Notes under the pieces: generated by a model
The model's database searches: none
The model's input: the letters and a program-made list of their open reading frames with translations, nothing else
Told to the model about the DNA's origin: nothing
From: Synechococcaceae cyanobacterium RL_1_2
GTDB taxonomy: Bacteria > Cyanobacteriota > Cyanobacteriia > Cyanobacteriales > JAAUPO01
Direction of reading: 5' to 3'
Length of the DNA: 5,270 bases
NCBI GenBank assembly: GCA_012033095.1
Contig: JAAUPO010000217.1
Coordinates: 1 to 5,270 of the forward strand
Made by a program: the position numbers and the translations under genes
Shown: in pieces, positions 1 through 5,270 of the stretch
Numbering within the stretch: the stretch's first letter is position 1
Layout: every line of letters begins with the position of its first letter

Positions 1-1367
1 CCTGCTAAAAATGCGATCAAGGACGGATTCAGTTACCTCTTCCCCGGTAATTTCCCCTAGGGCTTGGATGGCAATCCGGAGATCGATCGTCCAAAAATCT
101 AGGGGTAAATCGTCGGCGATGGTTTGTTGTACTTGATTAAGGGCGGTTTGGGCGGCGATCAGGACAGCTTCTTGGCGTTGGTTAATGGCAAAATCTAAAT
201 TTGCTGATGTTATTTGACCTCCCATGGCGATCGCGGCGATGGCCTGTTCGAGTAAATCAAGGCCTTGGTTAAGGTGGGCGGCGGTGGGGACAACTTGGGG
301 GAACGGGGGTAAATTTTTAATCTGATCGGGGGCAGCTACATCGATTTTATTAATAATAACAATGGTGGGGCGATCGCGGAGTTGGTCATAAATGGCTTGA
401 TCTTCGGTAGTCCAACCCTGCACCGTATCGATGACAAACAACACTAAATCGGCGGTGAGGGCGGCTTGGCGGGATCTTTCCACCCCAATTTTTTCGACGG
501 TATCATGGTGGAACGAATGCCGGCGGTATCTAATACCTGCACAGGAATACCAGCGACCACTAGTTGGGATTCCACCACATCGCGGGTCGTACCGGGTAAA
601 TCGGTGACGATGGCGCGATCGGTACGGCTCCAGGCGTTGAGCAAACTAGATTTACCGACGTTGGGTTTACCCACAATGGCTACTTTAATACCCTGGCGTA
701 ACAATTGGCCTTGATGGGCCGTGGCCAAAATTTGATTAACTTCCTGGGTGACATTAACTAAATCCTGAATGACCCCGTCGCGATCGAGGGGGGGTAAATC
801 ATCTTCAAAATCAAGGCGGGCTTCCACCTCCGCCAAAATATCAAGGCAGGTTTGGCGCAGGGTTTGGATGGGCAAAGCCAGCTTACCCTGTAATCCAGCT
901 AGGGCCACCTGGGCTGCTTGGGAGGATTGGGCGGCCACTAATTCGGCGATGCTCTCGGCCTGGGTTAAATCTAGTCGGCCATGGAGAAACGCCCGTAAAC
1001 TAAATTCCCCTGGTTGGGCGAGGCGAGCCCCCTGCTCTAAACAAAGTTTTAACACCGCTTGCACGGGCATAATCCCCCCATGGCAATGGAATTCCACCAC
1101 GTCTTCCCTCGTGAACGATCGCGGGCTGACCATCGGTAACACTAACACTTCATCGATCAAGGCTTTAGTTTCGGGGTGGCGGACATAACCATACAGGGCG
1201 CGATGGGATTGCCATGGCCCCCGTTTGCCTTGGGGATGAAACAGGGTTTGGGCGATCGCGATGGCGGTTTTCCCCGATAGCTTCACAATGCCAATGCTAC
1301 CCTGGGCGGGCACAATGGCCGTCGCGATCGCCGCAATGGTTTCCCCTTGGTCGATGGAAATGGCCAT
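1..1367 (-). pseudogene. mnmE: tRNA modification GTPase MnmE (TrmE); frameshifted and cut by the window edge
   Basis: MnmE is a GTPase that, with MnmG, installs the 5-carboxymethylaminomethyl-type modification on wobble U34 of certain tRNAs in the cytoplasm. Visible in order: the N-terminal tetrahydrofolate-binding domain (starts [20 protein letters not shown], to about residue 120), a helical part, then the G domain with G1 GKPNVGKS (233-240), G2 GTTRD (259-263) and G3 DTAG (280-283). After Thr287 the frame breaks at about 506/507 and the uncorrected frame stops at 446-444. Adding one base there restores [20 protein letters not shown]4 NKID (about 340-343) and a normal C-terminal helical domain ending GEEVTESVLDRIFSR at base 1. 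The family's terminal FCIGK, with its conserved Cys, would lie just outside, giving about 461 residues, normal for the family. The start ATG overlaps the vWA stop in TAATG and has no clear Shine-Dalgarno of its own. Identity is certain; whether the frameshift is real or a sequence error cannot be told here. Confidence 0.95.
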
Positions 1368-1369
1368 TA
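1365..1369 (-). promoter_or_regulatory. TAATG stop/start overlap coupling vWA to mnmE
   Basis: On the minus strand TAA (1369-1367) ends the vWA frame and ATG (1367-1365) begins mnmE, sharing one A. mnmE has no good Shine-Dalgarno in the preceding bases (AAAACAATTTTGCAA). Its translation therefore probably depends on ribosomes terminating on the vWA gene. The overlap is read directly; coupling is inferred. Confidence 0.75.
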
Positions 1370-2605
1370 TTGCAAAATTGTTTTAGACACAATGCGGGTT
1401 CTTTTTTGATCGGCGGCGGACATTTCTTCCCCGGATTGGAGGCGGGTGGCATTATTTTGCAAGATGGTTGCGCCCCCTTCATCTCCCATCTGAATGGCAG
1501 TTTTGGCGGCGGTTTGGAGCATGGTGGCAGCCCCTAAGCGATCGCCCTGTTGTAACTTTTGTTCAGCGAGCTGGGTTTGGCGATATTTCGCTAAGGCGAG
1601 CACTGATTTTTGCACCTCTGGATTGGGTTCCGGTTCGTAGGCGGCCTGGACTTCCGCCATGACGTTCATGGTTTCTGAATATAAATTTTCCTGGCCGAGG
1701 GCGGGGTCATCGTAGCGGATCTGTACTCGAGCAATGGTGTGGCTGCCGGGGTTGAGGCCGCTGATGTATAAATTGGCCAACACAATCCGGGAATCGGTGG
1801 TGAGAAGATCCCCCAGGCGTACTAAAATTTTGTCTCCTTCCCATTGGGGGGTTAACTCGATGGTTTCTGGGGCAACCTGGGCTATTGGTTTAAGCTCCGC
1901 TAGGCGCACCTCGGGAATTAATTCGAGGATCACATGGGCATTGGTTAAACCTACGGATTGGGCCCGATTGAACAGCCGGTTAAATTCATTGATGGCATCG
2001 GCGGCTTGCTCAATATAGGCCATGGTTCCCCCGGCGGCATCGGCGATCGCTTCTAACACATCCTGATTCCAGTGATCCCCAAAACCGAGGGTGCTGAGGG
2101 TAATATTTTCTTCGGCGGAGGTTTTCGCTAGCTTTAAACAGCGATCGTTATCCCCATGTTCATTTTCCCCATCGGTTAACAGAAAGATTTGGGAAACCCG
2201 ATCTTGGCGACCCTTAAAGGATTCCTCAATGGCTAACTTCATCCCTTCATCGATGGCCGTTCCTCCCCCAGCTTTCAGTTTACGGATAGCATCCTTAACG
2301 GCAGCCAAATCTTCGCCTGTTTGGTTGGCCACAATGACCTTAGCGCGATGGTCAAACGCAATCACCGCTAAGAGATCGTGGGGTTTGAGGTTATCCACTA
2401 AATTTAATGCCGCTTTTTTGACCGTTTCCAGGGGTTTGCCGTGCATGGAACCGCTCTGATCCAACACCAAACACAAGTTTAACGGTAAGTTTTGATCATG
2501 ATTATCCGCGATCGCGCTGATGGCTAAGGATAATTGGCGTTGGGTGCTGGGTTGATTGGCATCAATATGGGCATCGCTGAGACTAGGATGAAGACCGACT
2601 TTCAT
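1367..2605 (-). CDS. von Willebrand factor type A (vWA) domain protein, 412 aa
   Basis: This is a soluble protein with no signal peptide or membrane segment, so probably cytoplasmic. A vWA domain spans about residues 42-215. It carries a complete metal-ion-dependent adhesion site: DQSGS (Asp49, Ser51, Ser53, fitting DxSxS), Thr116 in GGGTAID and Asp145 in LLTDGEN. Metal-dependent ligand binding is therefore expected. After it come a beta-rich segment (about 222-320) and a charged helical tail (about 330-412) ending [10 protein letters not shown]. The layout resembles bacterial YfbK/CLCA-like vWA proteins, which are common in cyanobacteria without an agreed function. The ATG at 2605-2603 is supported by AGGAAG (2616-2611) five bases upstream. 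The stop codon overlaps the mnmE start (TAATG), so the two genes are probably co-transcribed and translationally coupled. The fold is confident; the biological role is not known, and any link to tRNA modification is only contextual. Confidence 0.93.
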   Translation of the reverse strand: MKVGLHPSLSDAHIDANQPSTQRQLSLAISAIADNHDQNLPLNLCLVLDQSGSMHGKPLETVKKAALNLVDNLKPHDLLAVIAFDHRAKVIVANQTGEDLAAVKDAIRKLKAGGGTAIDEGMKLAIEESFKGRQDRVSQIFLLTDGENEHGDNDRCLKLAKTSAEENITLSTLGFGDHWNQDVLEAIADAAGGTMAYIEQAADAINEFNRLFNRAQSVGLTNAHVILELIPEVRLAELKPIAQVAPETIELTPQWEGDKILVRLGDLLTTDSRIVLANLYISGLNPGSHTIARVQIRYDDPALGQENLYSETMNVMAEVQAAYEPEPNPEVQKSVLALAKYRQTQLAEQKLQQGDRLGAATMLQTAAKTAIQMGDEGGATILQNNATRLQSGEEMSAADQKRTRIVSKTILQ

Positions 2606-2610
2606 AGTTG

Positions 2611-2616
2611 CTTCCT
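2611..2616 (-). promoter_or_regulatory. Ribosome binding site of the vWA gene
   Basis: AGGAAG on the minus strand lies five bases before the ATG at 2605. It is the clearest Shine-Dalgarno sequence in the window and fixes the vWA start. The starts of tatC, the hydrolase and mnmE have no comparable match, which is not unusual in cyanobacteria. Confidence 0.7.
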
Positions 2617-2697
2617 GGGATCGGGATTAATAGTAAAAACTAGGGGCTGTCATCATTTAAACCTGAAACTCTTCTTAGTTAAGGATTTCAGTTTAAA

Positions 2698-2728
2698 ACT
2701 ATATTTTCTGAACCTGGCTCAGGATCAA
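2698..2728 (-). promoter_or_regulatory. Candidate promoter of the vWA-mnmE operon
   Basis: Reading leftward, TTGATC (2728-2723) and TATAGT (2703-2698) resemble -35 and -10 boxes, separated by 19 bp, slightly long for a sigma-70 type promoter. Transcription would start near 2691, about 85 bases before the vWA ATG. The spacer holds a 15-bp palindrome, listed separately. Other weak -10-like strings such as TACTAT lie closer to the gene without a good -35, so this assignment is tentative. Confidence 0.3.
2708..2722. promoter_or_regulatory. Near-perfect palindrome in the candidate vWA promoter (possible operator)
   Basis: CTGAACC-T-GGCTCAG has two 7-bp arms around a central T, with a single imperfect pair. 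It sits between the putative -35 and -10 boxes of the vWA-mnmE operon, where a dimeric repressor would act. The symmetry is seen directly; the operator role is inferred. Confidence 0.3.
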
Positions 2729-2742
2729 CGTTTTAACGTTTT
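2727..2742. repeat. Tandem 8-bp repeat AACGTTTT x2
   Basis: AACGTTTT occurs twice head to tail and overlaps the candidate -35 box by two bases. Each unit contains the palindrome AACGTT. It may be a binding site or simple AT-rich sequence; no function can be assigned. Confidence 0.45.
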
Positions 2743-2783
2743 AATGCTAATGGATAACACGCCCTAGTTAATCAAGTTAAATT

Positions 2784-2818
2784 TAATGGAAATAATGGGA
2801 AATTAATGGGATTAATGG
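2784..2818. repeat. Four phased TAATGG repeats upstream of the vWA operon
   Basis: TAATGG begins at 2784, 2793, 2804 and 2813, spacings of 9, 11 and 9 bp, close to one DNA helical turn. A fifth copy lies at 2748-2753. The array is about 55-90 bp upstream of the candidate -35 box, a typical place for cooperative activator sites. On the coding strand the motif reads CCATTA. The repeats are seen directly; regulation is inferred. Confidence 0.5.
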
Positions 2819-2825
2819 AATCGTA

Positions 2826-2839
2826 GGGGGATCAACCCC
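2826..2839. other. Short hairpin GGGG-ATCAA-CCCC
   Basis: A run of five G (2826-2830), a five-base spacer and four C (2836-2839) form a compact GC stem in an AT-rich intergenic region. No T-tract follows on either strand, so it does not look like an intrinsic terminator. It lies between the TAATGG array and the tatC 3' region. Confidence 0.35.
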
Positions 2840-2943
2840 AACTATAACTAAACTCTGAAAATTTAAGGAAAATGTCCCATGGGGCAGAAGCCATAGATTA
2901 GGAAGTGCTGAGAACAAGTTCAACCATCCATTAGGGGGCAACG

Positions 2944-2993
2944 GGAGATCTGCTCCATCCTATCGGTAGGACGTTAAATAATCAGGGATTATT
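2944..2993. other. Cluster of three adjacent hairpins downstream of tatC
   Basis: Three small inverted repeats follow one another: GGAG/CTCC (2944-2947 with 2953-2956), TCCTA/TAGGA around TCGG (2958-2971), and AATAATC/GATTATT around a 3-base loop (2977-2993). They lie 65-115 bases past the tatC stop, so they could fold in the tatC 3' untranslated region and help end transcription. None has the T-tract of a classic rho-independent terminator. A small structured RNA is an alternative. No known RNA family is recognised. Confidence 0.4.
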
Positions 2994-3058
2994 ACCCTAT
3001 GGTATTAGTTTCGATGGGTTAATTGGTGTAAAAGTTTCATGAAGATTTTTAACAAATC

Positions 3059-3811
3059 CTATCTACCAATAAATTTGGTAAAGCCAATGCCTAAAAAGTA
3101 AAGGCTTAACACCGCTCCACTAAGTAGGGATTGGGTCACCGGATCGGTGGAGGGGGTTAATACGGCTCCTAAAATGAATGCGGTTAACATCACCGGCCGC
3201 CAAGCTTTGACCATTTGCCTAGAATTAACCAACCGGAAAAATCCCAGGATTAATTGCACGATCGGGACTTGAAACGCTAACCCCGTGCAGAGCATCAACC
3301 CAAATAAAAATTCAAAGTAACTGGCGATCGATAAGCGCAATTCCACCACGTCCGCGCCGTAGTTGAGGAAAAATTTTAATGCGGCTGGCAATAAAGCTAC
3401 GTAACAAAAAGCTAAACCAGCAAAAAAGAAAATGCCCGAACCTAAGATCACTGGGGTAACTAACCGCCGTTCTCCCTTGGTCAAACCGGGTAAAATGAAA
3501 GCCACCACTTGGTAGATAACCACTGGCATGGCGATTAATACGCCGCAGTACCCCGCCACTTTAAGAGAGACAAAGAAAAATTCCCCCACATTAAGCTGCT
3601 GAAAACTGATGCCCTCCGCCGGCACTTCTAAAAAAGCCACGATCGGTTTAACAAAGGCAAAACTACCTGCTGCCCCTGCTACCACTGCCACCAAACCATA
3701 GAAAATTCTGATGCGTAGTTCTTCGAGGTGATCAAAAAATGACATCTCCACTTCCGCCGGAAATTGATCCAGGGGAGTAGTTTGATTTGGGGTATCCGTA
3801 GAACTGGTCAT
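3059..3811 (-). CDS. tatC: Twin-arginine translocase subunit TatC
   Basis: TatC is the multispanning core receptor of the Tat pathway. It binds the twin-arginine signal peptide and, with TatA/B-type proteins, moves folded proteins across the plasma or thylakoid membrane. The 250 residues match the family. A hydrophilic N-terminus leads to the signature FFDHLEELRIR (25-35; Glu31 aligns with E. coli Glu15). Six hydrophobic spans follow at about 34-54, 82-103, 119-145, 164-180, 203-218 and 225-245. PGLTKGERR (108-116) holds Glu114, equivalent to E. coli Glu103. FQVP (180-183) has Gln where E. coli has Glu170, as in plastid and cyanobacterial TatC. LTPSTDP (218-224) holds the conserved Asp223. 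The start ATG at 3811-3809 has no strong ribosome binding site. The gene stands alone, with no tatA or tatB adjacent in the window, a common arrangement in cyanobacteria. Confidence 0.97.
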   Translation of the reverse strand: MTSSTDTPNQTTPLDQFPAEVEMSFFDHLEELRIRIFYGLVAVVAGAAGSFAFVKPIVAFLEVPAEGISFQQLNVGEFFFVSLKVAGYCGVLIAMPVVIYQVVAFILPGLTKGERRLVTPVILGSGIFFFAGLAFCYVALLPAALKFFLNYGADVVELRLSIASYFEFLFGLMLCTGLAFQVPIVQLILGFFRLVNSRQMVKAWRPVMLTAFILGAVLTPSTDPVTQSLLSGAVLSLYFLGIGFTKFIGR

Positions 3812-3819
3812 AGCGGCAT
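3808..3819 (-). other. Possible 3-codon leader ORF overlapping the tatC start
   Basis: ATG CCG CTA TGA (3819 to 3808) lies just upstream of tatC, with its TGA overlapping the tatC ATG as ATGA. It could deliver ribosomes to a tatC start that lacks a clear Shine-Dalgarno. Such a short frame can easily arise by chance. Confidence 0.2.
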
Positions 3820-3872
3820 TATTAGGGGAATAGTAGCAACCACCCGATCGCGATCGCTTCTCAACATTCCTT

Positions 3873-3881
3873 AATATAACA
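3873..3881 (-). promoter_or_regulatory. Candidate extended -10 box of tatC
   Basis: TGTTATATT on the minus strand fits an extended -10 element (TGn followed by a TATAAT-like hexamer). Transcription would start near 3866, about 55 bases before the tatC ATG. No good -35 hexamer is seen, which extended -10 promoters tolerate. Tentative. Confidence 0.35.
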
Positions 3882-3972
3882 AGGATTAGTGGTCAGTTAT
3901 CTAGGGATTAGGGATTGACTCACACTACGGCAGTAGGACTTTAGGTTTAGATCCTGATAGCTCTAGCCCTAA

Positions 3973-4097
3973 CAGGACTTTACGCCCAAGCCCCCTAAAT
4001 TTCCCAAATTTGGTGGACTTGCTTGAACGATTGTCTTCAAACGTCCCCAAACATCATGGTTCCCAGGACAGAATTGAAATTTTTGCGTAAGTCCTGG
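3973..4097 (+). mobile_element. MITE-like element, copy 1
   Basis: A non-coding element of about 125 bp. It begins CAGGACTTTACGC and ends GCGTAAGTCCTGG, giving imperfect terminal inverted repeats of about 12 bp. It is flanked by CTAA on both sides (3969-3972 and 4098-4101), a plausible 4-bp target duplication. It contains the palindrome CCAAATTTGG and matches copy 2 (5023-5142) in inverted orientation: a perfect 42-base block (3987-4028) and about 13 differences over roughly 122 positions. It is too short to encode a transposase, so it would be moved in trans. It lies about 150 bp beyond the end of the hydrolase gene and about 160 bp upstream of tatC. The repeat is certain; the class and boundaries are inferred. 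Confidence 0.75.
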
Positions 4098-4167
4098 CTA
4101 ACAGGGAATGGGGATTTAATATAATTCATCCAACCGGTAGGGGGTGTTCAGGTTCGACCCATAACCC

Positions 4168-4201
4168 TTCAGTGCTGTAGTTCAGTGCTGTAGTTCAGTG
4201 C
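4168..4201. repeat. 13-bp tandem repeat, about 2.6 copies
   Basis: TTCAGTGCTGTAG occurs at 4168-4180 and 4181-4193, followed by the partial unit TTCAGTGC at 4194-4201. The copies are exact, so the array is probably young and may vary in number between strains. It lies downstream of the hydrolase stop, between it and MITE copy 1. No function is evident. Confidence 0.85.
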
Positions 4202-4227
4202 CATGGGAATGATCGCTATATCTATAA

Positions 4228-4255
4228 AGATTTACAAAATTAACCAGATTTACAA
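4228..4255. repeat. Direct repeat AGATTTACAA at the hydrolase 3' end
   Basis: AGATTTACAA occurs at 4228-4237 and 4246-4255; the second copy spans the hydrolase stop codon (4252-4250). It may be the trace of a small local duplication. No function is evident. Confidence 0.5.
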
Positions 4256-4977
4256 GGTACTAAATAATTCCTGGGTTTTGAGCCAAGCTTGATCTGCGGC
4301 TGATTGGTTATAGCTATCCCGGCGATCGCAGAAAAAGCCATGGCCCACGTTCGGGTAAATTATGACCTGATGATCAATGGTCTGATCCTTGAGCGATCGC
4401 TTAATTTGTTCTACCTCCTCCAACGGAATTAAATTATCCTCCTGGCCGAAGAAACAATACATTTTGCCTGTAATTTGACTGGTTAAATCCACAGTCGGAA
4501 AATTTCCCCAGGGCACAAATTCACAATGCCCGCCCCATAAAAAGAAGCCGTAACCTGAATTTCAGGAAGTTTACAAGCCGCTAAATAGGCCACATGGCCC
4601 CCAAAACAAAAACCGATCGCACCAATGGCCTTAGGTTTTACCTTCGACAATGTTTGGGTGTAAGCGATCGCGTCCTTAATATCCTTAATTAACTCCTCCG
4701 CTTTCGTGGCTACTTTGTACTTCCGACCTAAAACCACTTCTGGCTCGGTATAACCCACCGCAAAATCTGGTTGTTGACGATGGTAAATATGGGGAGCGAT
4801 GGCAATATAACCTAAATGCGCTAAGCGATCGGTCACAGCTTTGATGTGATCATTTACCCCAAAAATTTCCTGCAATACCACGATGGTTGGATAGCAACCC
4901 TGGGCTGTGGGCATAGCCACATAAGCTTTTACCCCGTCGTTGCCGATCGTGATTTCTTGAGAAGTAATAGTTGTCAT
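4250..4977 (-). pseudogene. Dienelactone hydrolase family protein, one frameshift
   Basis: An alpha/beta-hydrolase of the dienelactone hydrolase family, which in characterised members opens dienelactones with a Cys-Asp-His triad. The substrate in cyanobacteria is unknown. The first frame (4977 to 4483) starts MTTITSQEITIGNDGVKAYV and holds Glu37 in LQEIFG, the nucleophile elbow GFCFGG with Cys124, and SFYGAG (146-150). The frame then breaks at a G run (minus strand; C4506-4509 on plus). One extra G would read CPGGNFPTVDLT and continue through GQEDN (Asp181) and VGHGF (His213) to the stop at 4252-4250. The repaired protein is 242 residues, normal for the family, with all catalytic residues present. 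No signal peptide is seen, so it is probably cytoplasmic. The gene stands alone between two inverted MITE copies. Family is confident; the break may be a homopolymer sequence error or true inactivation. Confidence 0.9.
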
Positions 4978-5022
4978 CGGATTGCAATTAACGGTGATGG
5001 ATGATGTTGAATTTATATTTAA

Positions 5023-5142
5023 CAGGACTTAGGCAAAGATTTCGATTCTGCCCTAGCAACCATGACGTTTGGGGACGTTTGGGGACAATTGTTCAAGCAA
5101 GTCCACCAAATTTGGGAAATTTAGGGGGCTTGTGCGTAAGTC
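5023..5142 (-). mobile_element. MITE-like element, copy 2 (inverted)
   Basis: This is the inverted counterpart of copy 1. On the plus strand it runs from CAGGACTTAGGC to GTGCGTAAGTC and is flanked by TTAA on both sides (5019-5022 and 5143-5146). The block 5091-5132 is the exact reverse complement of 3987-4028. It also has a tandem 10-bp repeat (GTTTGGGGAC twice, about 5067-5086) that has decayed in copy 1. It ends only 45 bp upstream of the hydrolase start codon, so it lies in or next to that gene's promoter. The YTAA flanks of both copies suit an IS5-type transposase, but no such gene is in the window. Confidence 0.75.
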
Positions 5143-5192
5143 TTAATGGAGATATCGGGCAGAATTAAACTTTTTAGGTAGTGCTAAAGACT

Positions 5193-5254
5193 GTAAGGAT
5201 ATTTAGACCCAGGATAATTGATTGATCAAGGGGTTTAATCTTGCTGATCCTTAC
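5193..5254. other. Nested inverted repeat at the right edge
   Basis: Outer arms GTAAGGAT (5193-5200) and ATCCTTAC (5247-5254) are perfectly complementary. Inside them TTAGACCC (5203-5210) pairs with GGGTTTAA (5231-5238) with one G-T wobble. The central loop holds the palindrome TTGATCAA (5222-5229). The result is a two-tier stem-loop of 62 bases with a 2-by-8 internal loop. It could be a structured RNA, another small repeat element or a regulatory site of a gene beyond the edge. No known family is recognised, and no coding sequence is seen in 5143-5270. Confidence 0.4.
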
Positions 5255-5270
5255 TTGTATGGACTGGTAT

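Larger units (their letters stand above)
227..4671. repeat. HIP1 octamers (GCGATCGC), 11 dispersed copies
   Basis: Exact GCGATCGC starts at 227, 370, 1252, 1324, 1538, 2043, 2508, 3850, 4322, 4393 and 4664. That is about one per 480 bp, against roughly one per 65 kb expected in random sequence. All but the copy at 3850 lie in genes. HIP1 is a hallmark of many cyanobacterial genomes, so it identifies the host lineage rather than a local function. Confidence 0.95.

Noticed and set aside
1297..1482. 61-codon minus-strand open frame across the vWA-mnmE junction
   Set aside because: It overlaps both real genes in a different frame and has no family resemblance.
466..2459. Several plus-strand open frames opposite mnmE and the vWA gene (for example 769-1188 and 2091-2459)
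   Set aside because: They are antisense to well-recognised protein domains, their translations resemble no family, and they have low-complexity, Arg/Ser/Trp-rich composition typical of shadow frames.
2534..2767. 77-codon plus-strand open frame across the vWA 5' end and spacer
   Set aside because: It starts inside the vWA gene on the opposite strand, has no ribosome binding site, and covers the candidate promoter; no recognisable protein features.
2977..2993. Rho-independent terminator of tatC
   Set aside because: The stem is AT-rich with a 3-base loop and is not followed by a T-tract on the minus strand, so it is reported only as a hairpin.
4151..4160. GGTTCGACCC resembling a tRNA T-arm
   Set aside because: The flanking bases do not form the 5-bp T stem, and no acceptor stem, D-arm or anticodon arm can be found around it.
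4168..4201. CRISPR array
   Set aside because: The repeat unit is 13 bp and directly tandem, with no spacers and no cas genes nearby.
4250..4516. A separate short gene starting at GTG 4516
   Set aside because: Its sequence is the C-terminal half of the dienelactone hydrolase (Asp and His of the triad) and joins the upstream frame by one base, so it is part of one broken gene.

Overview
The window comes from a cyanobacterium. The main evidence is eleven exact copies of the octamer GCGATCGC (HIP1), which is strongly over-represented in many cyanobacterial genomes. TatC is also of the cyanobacterial/plastid type, with Gln where E. coli TatC has Glu170. The proteins resemble those of unicellular Synechocystis/Cyanothece-like organisms, but genus cannot be fixed from this sequence alone.

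All four genes lie on the minus strand, so the region is transcribed right to left. From right to left they are: a dienelactone-hydrolase-family gene (4977 to 4250, one frameshift); tatC (3811 to 3059, intact); a von Willebrand factor A domain protein (2605 to 1367, intact); and mnmE (1367 to beyond base 1, one frameshift, last few codons off the edge). The vWA and mnmE genes share the pentamer TAATG (stop TAA overlapping start ATG), so they are almost certainly one transcription unit with coupled translation. The other genes are separated by roughly 440-450 bp and are probably transcribed independently.

Intergenic regions: 2606-3058 holds a candidate vWA-mnmE promoter, a palindrome in its spacer, helically phased TAATGG repeats and a cluster of three small hairpins downstream of tatC. 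3812-4249 holds a candidate tatC promoter, one copy of a ~125-bp MITE-like element and a 13-bp tandem repeat. 4978-5270 holds a second MITE copy in opposite orientation and, at the right edge, a nested inverted repeat. The two MITE copies share a perfect 42-bp block, have terminal inverted repeats of the AGGACTTACGC type, and each is flanked by a YTAA tetranucleotide. They bracket the hydrolase gene, and one lies only 45 bp upstream of its start codon.

Functionally the genes are not one pathway. MnmE modifies the tRNA wobble uridine, TatC exports folded proteins, the hydrolase is a metabolic alpha/beta-hydrolase, and the vWA protein has no defined role. No new defence system or similar cassette is evident. 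The points most worth checking are the two single-base frameshifts, the vWA-mnmE coupling, the MITE pair and the structured intergenic DNA.
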